Assembly (NCBI RefSeq): GCF_025602895.1
Contig: NW_026516209.1
Coordinates: 1 to 64,000, forward strand
Direction of reading: 5' to 3'
DNA from: Polychytrium aggregatum
Lineage: Eukaryota > Chytridiomycota > Chytridiomycetes > Polychytriales
Length of the DNA: 64,000 nucleotides
Made by a program: the position numbers and the translations under genes. The notes under the pieces are model-generated. The model was not told where the DNA came from and ran no database searches. It saw nothing but the letters and a program-made list of their open reading frames with translations. This document shows, piece after piece, positions 33,789-44,897 of the stretch (position 1 is its first letter; every line of letters starts with the position of its first letter).

Positions 33789-35973
33789 CTTACCAGAGCT
33801 CCTGAGACAGGGCACAACCAGCGCCGACGAAGACCTAGAGCTCTCAACCAGCACGGTGTCGACAATCAAGGTCAACTCGTTATGGTTCGCCGACGATGGA
33901 GTACTTGTCGCAAGTCCAGCTTCGACACAGAAGCTCCTGGATATATGCGAACGACACAGCACCGAAAACAGGTACAAGTTCGCACCAAGCAAATGCGAGA
34001 TCATCCTGTCGACCAACTACCCCGCCGCGACCACCAAGGCCACTCTCTACGGAGAAGAGCTGCCGACGGCGAAAGAGTTCAAATACCTTGGAACGATCAT
34101 CGACGCCAACGGGTTCCGAGTCGATCGACAAGTCGACCACCTGGTCGAGAAAGCCAACATGGCCGTGAAGAGCATCGTCAAGCTTGGAATCAGGCTCGGA
34201 GGAGCGTCTGCAAGGACCATCGTGAGAACTTACCGAGCCTTCATCAGGCCAAGGCTCGAATACGGCCTGGCACTGGACCTCCTACCCGAGGCACAGCAAG
34301 AACGAATCGACAAGGTCCAGACAAATGCACTGAGGGCAATGTTCAGAGTCGGCCCTGGGACATCGGCCGGAGCCATGCATCTGAGCTGTGGACTGCCAAA
34401 ACTGTCCATGAGAATTAAGATCCTGACCTTCCAAACCTGGACGAGATGGGAAGACGCGTCCTCCGATCACATCAAGCTCATAGCACTGATCATGAGAAAC
34501 ACAATCAGACACCCCCACCACCCCAACCAATTCCTTGGCTACCAAGTGATGGAAGACCCGTATTGGGTCAAACTAATGCGCAGACTAGACTCGGACCAAA
34601 GCCTAACCGCAACCGAGGCCTTCCTGGGGAAGGAAGGAGCGCAACGGAAACCGACCAGCCCAGTCCCACGATCAACACCAGAACAGATCGAGATCGTCAC
34701 GGGACTCATCATGGTCCCACTATCCACCTCGCAACGACGCAGACGGCTGCTCGGGAACGGGCTCTCCGGGATCACGAGTAGTGAGGAAGGATCTCACAAC
34801 CGAACAAACCGACAGAGTACCACCACGATGAATGAGGACGCTGTCACCACACCCATCAAGGAGCTCATGCTCACTGAGCATATGAGAACAGCGTTTCGAG
34901 GGAATCAACAGCTGACGGCGGCATGCACACCGTCAACCCAGATGTCAGGTCTCTGGATGGCGGAGGGGTACCAAGGATCCAAACCCATCCTCGAGCTCAT
35001 GGTTCGGTGGAGACTCGGAGCCTTCCCGGGCCATCACACAGGCCGGCTTCAAATATGCCGACAATGTTCGACAAACGGAGCCACCGTGGAGTTCAACCGC
35101 ACCCACGCACAGCGGTGCATCGACCCAAGAGGGATCCTCCCGAGGAAGGTGCGCCAACTTCAACGATCACACCCAGCATGGGTGGAGCCTCAGACCATCG
35201 GAGTGGGACCAGTCGACAAGCTGCTGGACCTGATCACCTTTGAGCAACAGAAAGCAAGACAGAAGAACCACGAGGACACTGACGGTGGAGCGGATTGCAG
35301 GCCACCACCAATCGTGTCCGACACCACGTCGGATGGGGAGACCAGCATTGACGAAGCAGTCTCGGATGACGACGGGGAGTCGCTCTGGTACCCACATCGA
35401 GAGGTGCTGGCACGACTGGAGCGACTCCGGCTGACCGACGACGACTCAACAGACCTGAGCTCCGAAATGAGCTCGGTGCCAGACTGGGAATTGAATCTGG
35501 AGAGAGATCTGGACTTTTCCTTCCTCACCAACATCGACGACGACCTGCCCAGCCACGGATGGGACTGGGAGAGCGATCAGAGTGTCGACTTGCTCTCGAA
35601 CACAACACCAAGCATCGATCTGATCGACGATGCCGATCTGAGCCCGGACCTGGTCTCGGACGACGACCTCGGACTCGGAGACACACCGTTCCCAACGACC
35701 AGCAGGAGAGGCAGCCTTCTCCCCACACCGAGCAGTGACAGAGCGACTGGGGCGCTCAGGGCCACGAGGCCACGACAGCGACCCCAACGAACAAAGCCGT
35801 GGATGGGCTTTGAGGAGATCCCGGAGAGGAGCTCCCATGGCCAGAGAGAAAGGGTCCCCGAGCGGGACCTGGAGACATGCGAGTCCCTGTGGGACCTCTT
35901 GGAGGAAGTGTTCACCCGCATGGCTCGCCGTGTGGGCTGGAGAGTCGGCGAGAGCCGCAACAGGGGCGTGTGA
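33789..35973 (+). CDS. LINE-B ORF2 fragment 3: RT catalytic region to C-terminus
   Basis: This continues after Gypsy-F (DDL|PELLRQ). It contains the catalytic FADDGVL, then FKYLGTIIDANGFRVDRQ, SARTIVRTYRAFIRPRLEYG and ALRAMFRVGPGTSAGAMHLS. A C-terminal cysteine/histidine cluster (ICRQC ... RTHAQRC) and GVGPVDKLLDLITF follow. Next is a roughly 190-residue tail very rich in Asp, Ser and Glu, ending in LWDLLEEVFTRM. LINE-A has a proline-rich tail there but keeps the final LWxLLExVFTR motif. No internal stop is present. Confidence 0.93.
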
Positions 35974-36053
35974 GCCTGCTTGTACGCCCACTGCCGGGTA
36001 CCGCATGGTACTGATGGCTTGTTGAATATTCCTGAATATACAACTATTGTAAA

Positions 36054-36075
36054 CAAAAAAAACAAAAAAAAAAAA
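36054..36075 (+). terminator. LINE-B A-rich 3' tail
   Basis: The run of A broken by C residues is preceded by a 3' UTR of about 80 nt ending near TATACAACTATTGTAAAC, similar to LINE-A. The bases after it begin host sequence. The duplication partner lies outside the window. Confidence 0.85.
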
Positions 36076-36206
36076 GCGCTCGAGTTTGCACCGCCACCCT
36101 CGTGGCTGGTGAACAATTCTCTAGAACAATATCCTGCAGTCAATCTCATATCTTGGGAGGAATGATCGGTGGCGAGGTGGCATCGTTTGTATATTCTGAC
36201 AGTGAA

Positions 36207-38170
36207 TCACAGAAACTTAGTGCCAGTACTCTTGAAATACTTTCCAGAATGCTTGAGTTTGGTCAAGTCCTTCATGAGTTTCTTTACCTCCTCGTGCGAT
36301 GGTGGAGCGCGATGATAGGCACCAATGCCGTCGGTGAGAATCTTGCGCTCGCTCTCGTAGATCTGCTTGAGCTTGGTGAGGCCTTCGATTTTGGTCTGCT
36401 GCTGGGCAGAGCTGCCAGGAAGCTGGTTCGAAGACTCGCGGGCCTCCTTGATCAGATGATCGAGGTACTTGAGCAGGGCATCGTTGTAGAGGACGATGCC
36501 GTTTGCCTTGACAAAGACGGCGAATTTGGCACTGATGGACATGATGGTGCGCTCCTCGTCCTCCAGATCGACGATCTTCTTTCGGAGCCTGTCGATGGCC
36601 ATCTGGATCTGCTTGGCGTTGTCTTGCTCATCTTGGATCTGCTTGCGCGATTGCTCATTCACATGAACAATTTGCTTTTCGAAAACCATTTTCCAGGAAA
36701 TACTGAGATGGTATCGATAAGAATGTGAGCATATTCTACAGGTTCCCCTTTTCATAGCTCTGCAGTCTAATAGGGCTTCATCTCCAATAACTTCACGTGG
36801 TACTTTGATTTCGAGACATCGCTCATGGCACTTGGTCACGTAGTCTGTGATCGTTCGTCCTTCCTTATCAGTGACATACTTGACGCAACTAGGATGGGAG
36901 CACACCGTGACGGGATGAGGAAGTTCTTGTGGAATAGGGATGTCGACGGTGACATTGAGGGCCTTTTGGAGATCAGCCACGGACGCCGAGGTTGAGCTCA
37001 GGGCCTTGATCTGATCATCGAGGGTCTTCTTGTTGACCCTGATCCTTGCCGCGACATCAGCAAGTGGCTTGTAGAGCTCGAGAACCTGGCTTCGGACCTC
37101 GTACAGGACGACAGTCTTTTCAGTTTCGAAGCTCTCGATGCTGGCAATTGTTTCCAGCATCTTGCGGCAGGTCTCTGAGGACTTGGCCCACGAGTTGCGG
37201 AAGTCCTCTTGCTCGGCACTGGTGAAGTTGACCTGTCCCCTTGCAAGGAGATATCGATAGGCCTCGTTGTCGACCATGAATATGTTCGTGCTGGTGATTG
37301 GAATGCTGACTCTCGAGTCGCGCTTGATCTCGTCGAGAAGGCTCTTGAGGGCCGGCATCGTGTCTCCCGGACGGTAGAGAGTGCTTCTGGCGTTTGTGAA
37401 CATGAACATGATGTTGTTGACGCAGTCCTTGTGCAAGCTCTTGAGGAGCTCCTTGATGCAGTATCGGAACCAGGTGGTCAGGCGGCTGTTGTTTGGCTTC
37501 AGCAGCATCAGGATGCCGTTGATTTCGGGATAGTCAGCGATGTACTTGATGATGAGATCCATGTTATCCTTGTCATGCTGGATACCGCGAGTGTCGCCCA
37601 TGCCGGGTGTGTCGATGAGCTTCACCTGTACGGGTTCTCTATTGCTGAGACTTGCATAAAAGACATAGGTGCGCGGGTGTTGGGTCGAGGACTGGCCAGG
37701 GTTGCGCTGCTCATTCCTGCGGGCTGCTGAAGAACCACAATAAGTCGAGCCATAGTTAGCACGCCTCATAACTGAACTCCCTGCTCGACCTGGATGCTAC
37801 TATGCGACTCCGCTTCTCACATTAGACACCCACCATCGCTATTATCATCAAGGGCAAGTCGTTCGGATCTAATGACAATCTCTTCTTCAAGGGACTCGGA
37901 GTCGTACAGGAAAAACTCGGTCGGGATGAGCGTGAGGGCATCATCGGGTCCAATAACGAACAACTCTTCAAAGGTCAGATAGTTGGCTAAGGCGTTGATG
38001 AGGGTCGACTTTCCGACACTTGTTTCGCCGAGGATCAAGATTGTCAGGATCCTTGGTTTCTGGAAGTCACGGTCGGCTGGTCTCTCCGTTGCTCGGAACC
38101 GGGAGTTGGGCATGGACCCGGTGGTTCTTTGCGGATTCGGGTTCCGGGGCACCTGAGCTGACTGAGGCAT
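36207..38170 (-). CDS. AIG1/septin-like P-loop GTPase-domain protein
   Basis: Exon 1 (38170 to about 37821) starts MPQSAQVPRNPNPQ and carries the P-loop GETSVGKSTLINAL. An intron of about 100 nt (donor GTGAGA, branch-like TGCTAAC, acceptor near 37717) precedes exon 2. Exon 2 has the G3 motif LIDTPGMGDTRG and a FTNARS segment where TKxD/NKxD would be. A Cys/His-rich segment (CSHPSCVKY, CHERCLEI, CRAMKRGTCRICSHSYRYH) may bind zinc, and long charged coiled-coil regions follow. Total length is about 620 residues. Similar G-domain proteins occur in early-diverging fungi, but the function is not known to me. It is tandem with a kinase gene 125 bp upstream. A second splice choice (g|GTGGGT with the TTCTTCAG acceptor) also keeps the frame. 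Confidence 0.78.
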
Positions 38171-38295
38171 GCCCGATAAAGGACCCGTATGGGAGAGGTG
38201 GGTTGCGAATGAGACTTTTAGTAGGAATATGGAAATATATCAGAGACCACCAACATGAGTGATATCAAATCATCAGGTCGACAAGAGGTACTGAG

Positions 38296-39252
38296 TCATA
38301 TTCCTACCCCTGACGATCTTGAACTGCGCGAGCCTAGTGGCAAGGCGACGAGCTTTGGATTGCAAAGTGGCTGATGGAGAGATTGCGATGGGGTTTCGTT
38401 TGGAAGCTCCTCATTGCACACCTTGAGATGGTTGGCGATTTCCGGAAATGCTGGACGGCTGCCCGGATCCTGATGCCAGAATCGCTCAAGGAGCTGCCAG
38501 AGAGAATCGGCGATCTCAGGCACCCTCCGAGGCCGCTTCCCTCGACAAATCTGGCTCTCGATCACCTTGTCCTTCATGGGTCGTCCGTCGCTTGTGACCC
38601 ACGAGGGCTTCCCATTGTTCAGAGTCTCGTAAGTCATGATTCCAAAGGCGTACACGTCGGTTCTCTTGGATGACCCCGCCGGATCATCATCGTCAAACAT
38701 CTCTGGGGCCATATGATCCATGGTCCCGCCAACCATTCCTCCCATATTTGTTCGAATGGAGGCGGAGCTGTACTTGGTTTGAGACATTCCAAAGTCTGAA
38801 ATAACAGCACGAGGGCCAGCGTCCAGCAACACGTTCTGAGACTTGAGGTCGCCGTGGACGATGCTGTAGGTGTGGAGATATGTCATGCCGCTCGTGACTT
38901 GAATCAGCAGTGCTAGCTTCTCGCCAACAGAGCGCGGTGCGTCGGCCACGGAAACGTATCCCTTGAGTGTCCCGTTCGGCATAAACGGAGAGACCATGAA
39001 CGGCTTGCTCTCTGTATCGCAAGCGCCGAGCAAAGGGAGGATGTGGGGATGATGGAGCCGGTGCCAAATGTTGATTTCCCGGCGAAATTCGGCCAGCTCC
39101 GCTCTGGTGCAGGTACATCGGAGCTGCTTCACGGCAACATCGGCTCCGAGATAGGTGGCCCGGAACACATCGCCAAACCCTCCACCAGCGATGGGGTTTA
39201 TCGTCCAGTTGGTGATGAGCTCTGGCTTGATGAACCAGGATTCTTGAGCCAT
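38296..39252 (-). CDS. TKL-like protein kinase (single-exon)
   Basis: A compact kinase of 318 residues from ATG 39252 (MAQESWFIKPELITNW). It has a glycine loop (GGGFGDV), the catalytic lysine (VAVKQL), helix C (FRREINIWHRLHHPHILPLL), catalytic loop HGDLKSQN (Asp kept; Arg of HRD replaced by Gly), DFG, an activation segment ending APEMF, and SDVYAFG-like TDVYAFGIMTYE. HRD-Arg loss suggests regulation without activation-loop phosphorylation. No introns are needed, unlike the intron-rich genes to the right. Such small TKL-type kinases form expanded families in some fungi. It is head-to-head with UBP14 (504-bp shared upstream region) and tail-to-head with the GTPase gene. Confidence 0.88.
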   Translation of the reverse strand: MAQESWFIKPELITNWTINPIAGGGFGDVFRATYLGADVAVKQLRCTCTRAELAEFRREINIWHRLHHPHILPLLGACDTESKPFMVSPFMPNGTLKGYVSVADAPRSVGEKLALLIQVTSGMTYLHTYSIVHGDLKSQNVLLDAGPRAVISDFGMSQTKYSSASIRTNMGGMVGGTMDHMAPEMFDDDDPAGSSKRTDVYAFGIMTYETLNNGKPSWVTSDGRPMKDKVIESQICRGKRPRRVPEIADSLWQLLERFWHQDPGSRPAFPEIANHLKVCNEELPNETPSQSLHQPLCNPKLVALPLGSRSSRSSGVGI

Positions 39253-39755
39253 GGTTCGGAGAGCAGGGGTCAATCAGTTGCCAGACGACTGAGAGAGCGG
39301 CCAAAATCGAAACGGGCGTTTGAGAAGCTGTGTCCCGAGCGAAATTGGAGGGTATCAGAAAACTGATCACATGAACGGTGCCGTTTCCATAATTGGACAA
39401 CTTGCCTCCTTTGGGATCGGTCCCACCTTGGCTCGCGCTCATTGTGGCATTGTATTACCCTGTCTCAGAAGCACGCGACTCACACGTGATGCGCAGCAGG
39501 GTGGATCGATTCTGCATTCGATCCATGACCCTGGCTCGTGCCCTGGCTCCTCGCTGCGTCTCTCCGACTCCTCGCTGTCTTCTCGCCAGCTCTCCTATGC
39601 CATTCGTTCACCCGACACATCATCCCTCACATCCTCCCTCCTATCTGTCATATCATCCGTCCTGTTGAGCAAGATCGGCGACAGCGCGACCATCCAAGCT
39701 CAAGCAGAGATCGATCCCCACCCGCCGCTCAGCTCCAACATCCACCGACACCAGC
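39253..39755. promoter_or_regulatory. Divergent intergenic region, kinase / UBP14
   Basis: 503 bp between two divergently transcribed start codons, hence probably both promoters. No clear TATA box or motif was recognised; the UBP14 side is CT-rich (TCC/TCA repeats near 39590-39670). Confidence 0.5.
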
Positions 39756-42700
39756 ATGTCCGCCGCCTGCGTCCATTCCCAGTCGCACTTTTCCCCGCCT
39801 TTGCTTTCAACTCACATCTACAAGGAGGAGTGTACTCTGTGCTTTGACAACTATGTAAGGGCATCATGTCGCTTCGTCACCACCATATTCCGTGCCTTTC
39901 AATCTCCACTCTCGAACTGACCCGGCCCATTCTGATCCTATTTGATCCAATCCGATCTCGGGCCAACATATTCGACTTGATTGCAGGATACGGAAGCGGG
40001 CATCGACGTCTGTCTAAGCTGCTTCAATGGTGGCTGCTTGGGCAACGATCGCAACCATTCGGCTCTGCACTTTGCAAAGACGAGCCACCCCCTTGCCGTC
40101 AACATCAAGCGGGTCCCCAAACCCGAGCGGGTGCGTGTCGCCTGCCTGCTCGGCCGTGCTATCCTCCCTCGACCACATTCACTCATGTGTCCGACTCGTG
40201 TTGCAGACCGATGCTGCGCCCCCACCGACAAAGATAACAAAACTCGCCATCGAAGCGCCAAAGGAGGACGAACTCTTCGATTTCATTACCTCTCTCAAGT
40301 GTCTTGCCTGTGGTGGCGTGGAGCTGGACAAAAGCACTGGCCAGGTTCGTCGCTGGATCCCGTCGTCATCATGGGCCATGAGCAGAGTCTGGATGCCGCT
40401 GTTCCTGCCACTCACCCAGACGAGCTCACTCATAGTTCCCGGCACTCATCAAACGGGTCCTGGAGGCACACTCGGCAAAGAAAATGTCCGAGATCCAAGC
40501 CTGGGAGCACGAGATCTCGACTTGCTCACACACAACCGTGCTCGAGCAGCAACCCCTCAAGATGGTGAACACCCGCGGTATGGTGCACCGCCCGCACACA
40601 TGAATGAGTTCACAGCTCTCACCAGATCTCTACTATGTCTCATCGTGCAGAGTCCATCACTTGCTCTGACTGCAGCCTTAACGAGAACCTGTGGCTCTGC
40701 CTGACCTGCGGCAATCTGGGCTGCGGGCGACAGCAGTATGGCGGCACTGGTGGAAATGGACATGGCGTGGGCCATTTCGATGCCACCCGCCACCCCGTCT
40801 CTGTCAAACTCGGAACCATCACGCCTGAAGGAACCGCAGGTGAGGTTTCTGTCGACAGGATGTATGCTCTGTTTGTGGGCTGTCTCACCTATCAACAGTG
40901 GCTCATGTTGCCCCACTTGTGCTCCTCCCAGACGTGTACTGCTATATCTGCGACGAGGAGCGCATCGATCCCAACCTGGCCGCCCATCTTGCTAGCTTTG
41001 GTATCAACATTGCCGCCCAGCAAAAGACTGAAAAGTCTCTGACGGAGCTTGTGAGTCGATATCGCCGTCGATTGGAGCGCGCTTCTCCTGGCATTGTCGC
41101 CGGTATCATCAAGCTTCTCGCTGACAGTTCCGCATGTTGTCCAGCAACTCGAGCAGAATCTCAAGTTTGACTTTAGCATGGCCACCGAAGACGGCAAACA
41201 GTTTGAGCCAGCCTTTGGGCCTGGCAGCACTGGCCTCCTGAATCTTGGAAACACGTATGTGCAGACCGGTGATATGCGTTCGTGCTGCGATCTTCACTTG
41301 CCACACTTACTCATCGTGCTCCTCCCCTTGATAACCAGATGCTACATGGCGTCGGTGCTGCAGACCATTTTCAGTCTCAAACCCTTCCAAGAGCGGTAAG
41401 CTTGCGTCATCCACTTGACAACCATCACTCTGGAGCCGACTAACCCCTGAGCCCACAAATAGGTACTTTGGCCAAGACCATGTGCTTGTCTGTCGTGACA
41501 GCCCTGCAACATGCTTCCACTGCCAGATGGCAAAGCTGGCCGACGGTCTGCTGAGCGGACGGTACTCTGTCCCGGGAACGTCCACCTCCGAGGCTCTCTC
41601 CGGCCAAGACGGCATAGCGCCTTCCATGTTCAAGTCCATGATTGGCAAAGGCCATGCCGAGTTTTCGACTATGCGGCAGCAAGACGCTCAGGAGTTTCTC
41701 CAGCATCTGCTCAAGATCGTTGAGCAAAAAGAGCGCCAAACCTCGCGCGACCCGACGCAGGCGTTCAAGTTCCAAACCGAGCAGCGGCTGGAGTGCCTGC
41801 AGTGTCGCAAGGTCAAATACCGTCTTGCGGACGAGAGCGCGCTGCAGCTTCCTGTTCCATCAAACCTCGAAGGCGTCGATGACGAGGGCCGCGAAAAGTA
41901 CTCGCCAGTGGCCTTTGGCGAATGCCTCAAGCAGCTCGTCTCAGAGGACTTGCGCGAATACAACTGCCCTCAGTGTCGCGAACCGACACCATCAGCTATG
42001 TTAGTATCACGCTGCTTCGACTGGTCTTGCTCTAGTCTTTGCACGGTATTCATTCGCAGCCTTTTGTGACTTGGTCAGAACAACGCGCTTCAAGACCTTC
42101 CCAGATTTCCTTGTGTGCCCCATGAGTCGCTTCATCATCGGCACCAACTACGTGATGAAGAAGCTGAGTAAGTACAGACGGTCAGACGTGCTGCAGTTTC
42201 GAGTGGCTACAGTTGATCTTCATGACTCTTCAGTTTGGTCACGATGCAGCTTCCTTTGTTTTTCATTGATCCGCGACTGATCTTTATCTCGCAATCCAAA
42301 ATGCCCAGCCTGCGATATCCTTGCGCCACTCGACCTTAACCTCGACGAATATCGTGGGCATGGCCTCAAAGAATCGGAAGAGCTGCTGCCTGAAGGTGAG
42401 TTGCGGCTCGGTGTCTGCTCGCGAGAATGCGTCGGTGCTGATCCGTTGTCCTGATGCCACCTGCCAACTCGATCGCAGACTCCGGATCGGAGGCTCGGCC
42501 GAGTTTCAACGCCCAAGTCGTGGAGCAGTTGATGAGCATGGGCTTTCCCGAGATCCGATGCCAGAAAGCCTGCCTCGCCACCGGTGGCCAGGACGCCGAA
42601 GTGGCCATGAACTGGCTGTTTGAGCACATGGACGACGCAGGTCTGTAATCCGGATCCCATTCTACAGCGATCCTTGCGTGTGAATCAGATAGGTGCAGTA

Positions 42701-43390
42701 CAACCCAACAGCTGACTCACTGGATTGCCCCGCCTTTTGCCTTTACCCCTGCTCCCTGCTTCACCCAGACATCGACGATCCTATCCGCACGGAATCTGGA
42801 GGCTCAGTCCAGCCCGCGGAAGGCGATGTTCAGATGCTCTGTGATATGGGATTCACACCGGCACAGGCACGCCGCGGACTCAAGGAAACGGTAAGCGCCC
42901 GGATCAATGCACACTCTGCCGCGGGATGTTCACGCTTGCCGGTGACGCATGGTTTGAGGTACCGAGACTCATCCACAGCCCGATCCACTCCAGAACAACA
43001 ACGTCGAGCGCGCAGTGGACTGGCTCTTCAGCCACGCGGGTGAGCTTGACCAGCCAGCACAAGACGAAGAGATGCCCAGTGCCGACAGAGGTAAGTTCAG
43101 TGCTGGTCCCTGTCTCATAGTAGCGACTGCCTATGTCCTGATCCAATGCGCTCATCGCTGACGGAAACGCTGCCCTCCCAGCTGTCGCTGCTGACGATCG
43201 CCCAGCCAACTACCGCCTCGTCGGGTTCATCTCCCACCGCGGAACTTCGACCGGATGCGGGCACTACATCGCCCACATCTTGAAGGAGGATGGCCAGTGG
43301 CTGATCTTCAACGACAACAAGGTCGCCAAAGTGCCCGACATCCATAAAGCCGTTGGCGAGGGATACATCTATGTCTACCAGCGACAGTGA
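39756..43390 (+). CDS. UBP14: Ubiquitin carboxyl-terminal hydrolase, UBP14/USP5 type
   Basis: This enzyme disassembles free (unanchored) polyubiquitin chains. I read 15 exons: 39756-39854, 39987-40130, 40207-40344, 40436-40577, 40651-40839, 40932-41050, 41145-41254, 41339-41395, 41463-41999, 42079-42167, 42309-42395, 42479-42640, 42769-42890, 42994-43090, 43182-43390. The order is the variant zinc finger (CLSCFNGGC), ZnF-UBP (CSDCSLNENLWLC, HFDATRHPVSVKLGTI), the Cys box GLLNLGNT|CYMASVLQ split by intron 7, the zinc ribbon CLQC...CPQC, two UBA domains (MSMGFPEIRCQKAC; CDMGFTPAQARRGL), and the His box GCGHYIAHI. Domain order is exactly that of USP5. The exon 7 and exon 9 borders are less certain than the others. 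Confidence 0.92.
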
Positions 43391-43696
43391 ACGCAGGCGG
43401 ATCTTGCCGTCGTCGCTCTGCTGTCGAGCCCGATCAGATCGATGGTGGCAACGGGCGTGGCTATCCTCTGTGGTGAACAATCTCCTTCTGGCAATAAATC
43501 AGAATGCCCCATCGTGCTGATCCTCTCCGTATTCCCATTTGGAGACACGGCCTGATGCATCTCGATATTCTGCACCAAGTGTGAATCGCGTCTCCACGTG
43601 ATTTACTGGTTTCGCTCGATTCCCTTGATTCCGCAGCCGCAAACCGACCTGTTCCTGTTGTCTCTCATCACCACCGTCCACCATCACCATCCAAAC
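43391..43696. other. Intergenic, UBP14 to TMEM242-like gene
   Basis: 306 bp with an AATAAA at 43493-43498 that could end UBP14 transcripts. No other feature recognised. Confidence 0.55.
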
Positions 43697-44897
43697 ATGG
43701 CGTGGCCCACCCTCGGATCGATCTCGAGCTACGTCTGGCCCTCGTGGGGCAGCACCCAGCCTTTGCCGCCGGCGATCCAGGTCGCAGTAGTCGAGTCTCT
43801 AGCCCAAGCAAATCCTTCAGTTTCAGCGACACAATCCGCTCCCGATCCTCTCGACACCACGCCTCGATCGCCGCCTGCAGCATCACCCGAGGTCCTGGCC
43901 CATGTGCAGACCGACACGAGAAGCAAAGTCGACATCCAGTCCGACGAGTGGTACAAATACAACAAGTCTGTATCCGTCGAATGCACCTTCAGACTGTTGC
44001 GGTGATCTGGATCTTGGTCAGCTCTGTTGTTGCAATGAGGACATCCGCCAGACTCGACTGACTTTGATGGGCTGTACCATTGGACTGATTGTCCCATCTG
44101 CTTCCGCTCCAGATACATCCTTGGCGGCGCTTCGATCATCGGCTTTGGCTCGCTCATCTACACCATCCGCGAACGGACCAAAGGTTCGCACCGCATTCCG
44201 ATCTGCGCAGATCTGTTCGCCCACATCATCGCCATCATCGTCCCGACATGATCCACATCGACAAATGCAGGTACTCTCATCGGTGCGCCCTTCGACGCCG
44301 CTGACCGCTCCGATCTGCTCGATTCACCCAGGCCGTCTGCAGATCCCCCTCGATGAGCTGCTGAATCGCGATCCGACCGCCAGGGCTGCAAACCCCAAGC
44401 TCGCAGCCTACATGTTTGCTGGCCGTGCGTTTGGAACAGCGACACTCCTGATGCTGACGGGAACCTGTGCGCTCACCATGGGTGTTGCCAGCTGGATGCA
44501 AGTCAACAGCGTAAGTGGATAGTAGCCCGATGGCTTGACTTGGTCGTATTCTGTCACAACGCACTCGGCTTGCAGCGTCAGAGCACCACCGACCCATCTG
44601 AGGGCCTCTCTGTGTTTGTGACCTCATGCCGCTGTCCACCTTCTCCTGACACCGATCGATTAATGCCGATAGCTCAAAGAGTTCTCCGAGAAGGCCAAGG
44701 CCAAGAGCCGCGAGCTGTTCCCCAAACTCTACCAGAGCAATCGTGACGATGGCAAATTTGACCAGGCCGCTCACGAGTTCCTGACGGAGCTGCGGGAGGA
44801 CTTTCGACGAGAGCGAGAGGGTGAGGGCTACCAGCAGACCGAAGCGTCGACGATCATCAGCAAGCATGTCAAGGACAAGCTGGGCCTGAAGTCGTAG
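43697..44897 (+). CDS. TMEM242-like membrane protein
   Basis: Four exons keep phase: 43697-43965, 44113-44183, 44332-44510 and 44673-44897, giving 247 residues from ATG 43697 (MAWPTLGSISSYVWPSW). A first membrane segment (YILGGASIIGFGSLIYTI) is followed by a loop and a second (FGTATLLMLTGTCALTMGVA) preceded by the AFRALG-like MFAGRAFG. Then comes the short conserved LKEFSEKAKAKSRELFP motif and a charged C-terminal tail. TMEM242 proteins assist ATP synthase and complex I assembly in mitochondria. Assignment rests on the two-helix layout plus the post-helix motif, so it is good but not certain. Confidence 0.72.

Larger units (their letters stand above)
10428..36075 (+). mobile_element. LINE-B, non-LTR retrotransposon split by three LTR elements
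   Basis: LINE-B is the host element of the nest. Its pieces are 10428-10916, 30188-30732 and 33789-36075, separated by Gypsy-C and Gypsy-F. Gypsy-B separates the first piece from an unseen 5' part. Removing each LTR element plus one 5-bp duplication restores one continuous reading frame. The 3' end is an A-rich tail (36054-36075, with C interruptions) preceded by a short 3' UTR resembling that of LINE-A. About 130 bp separate it from the stop codon of the neighbouring host GTPase gene. Confidence 0.92.

Noticed and set aside
1-36075. Undescribed defence or biosynthetic operon in the left half
   Set aside because: Every substantial frame is explained by LINE or Ty3/gypsy coding sequence or is a shadow of it.
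44274-44330. Extra exon in the TMEM242-like gene (GTLIGAPFDAADRS)
   Set aside because: Phase is kept without it and the segment has GT...AG ends itself; a single intron 44184-44331 is simpler.
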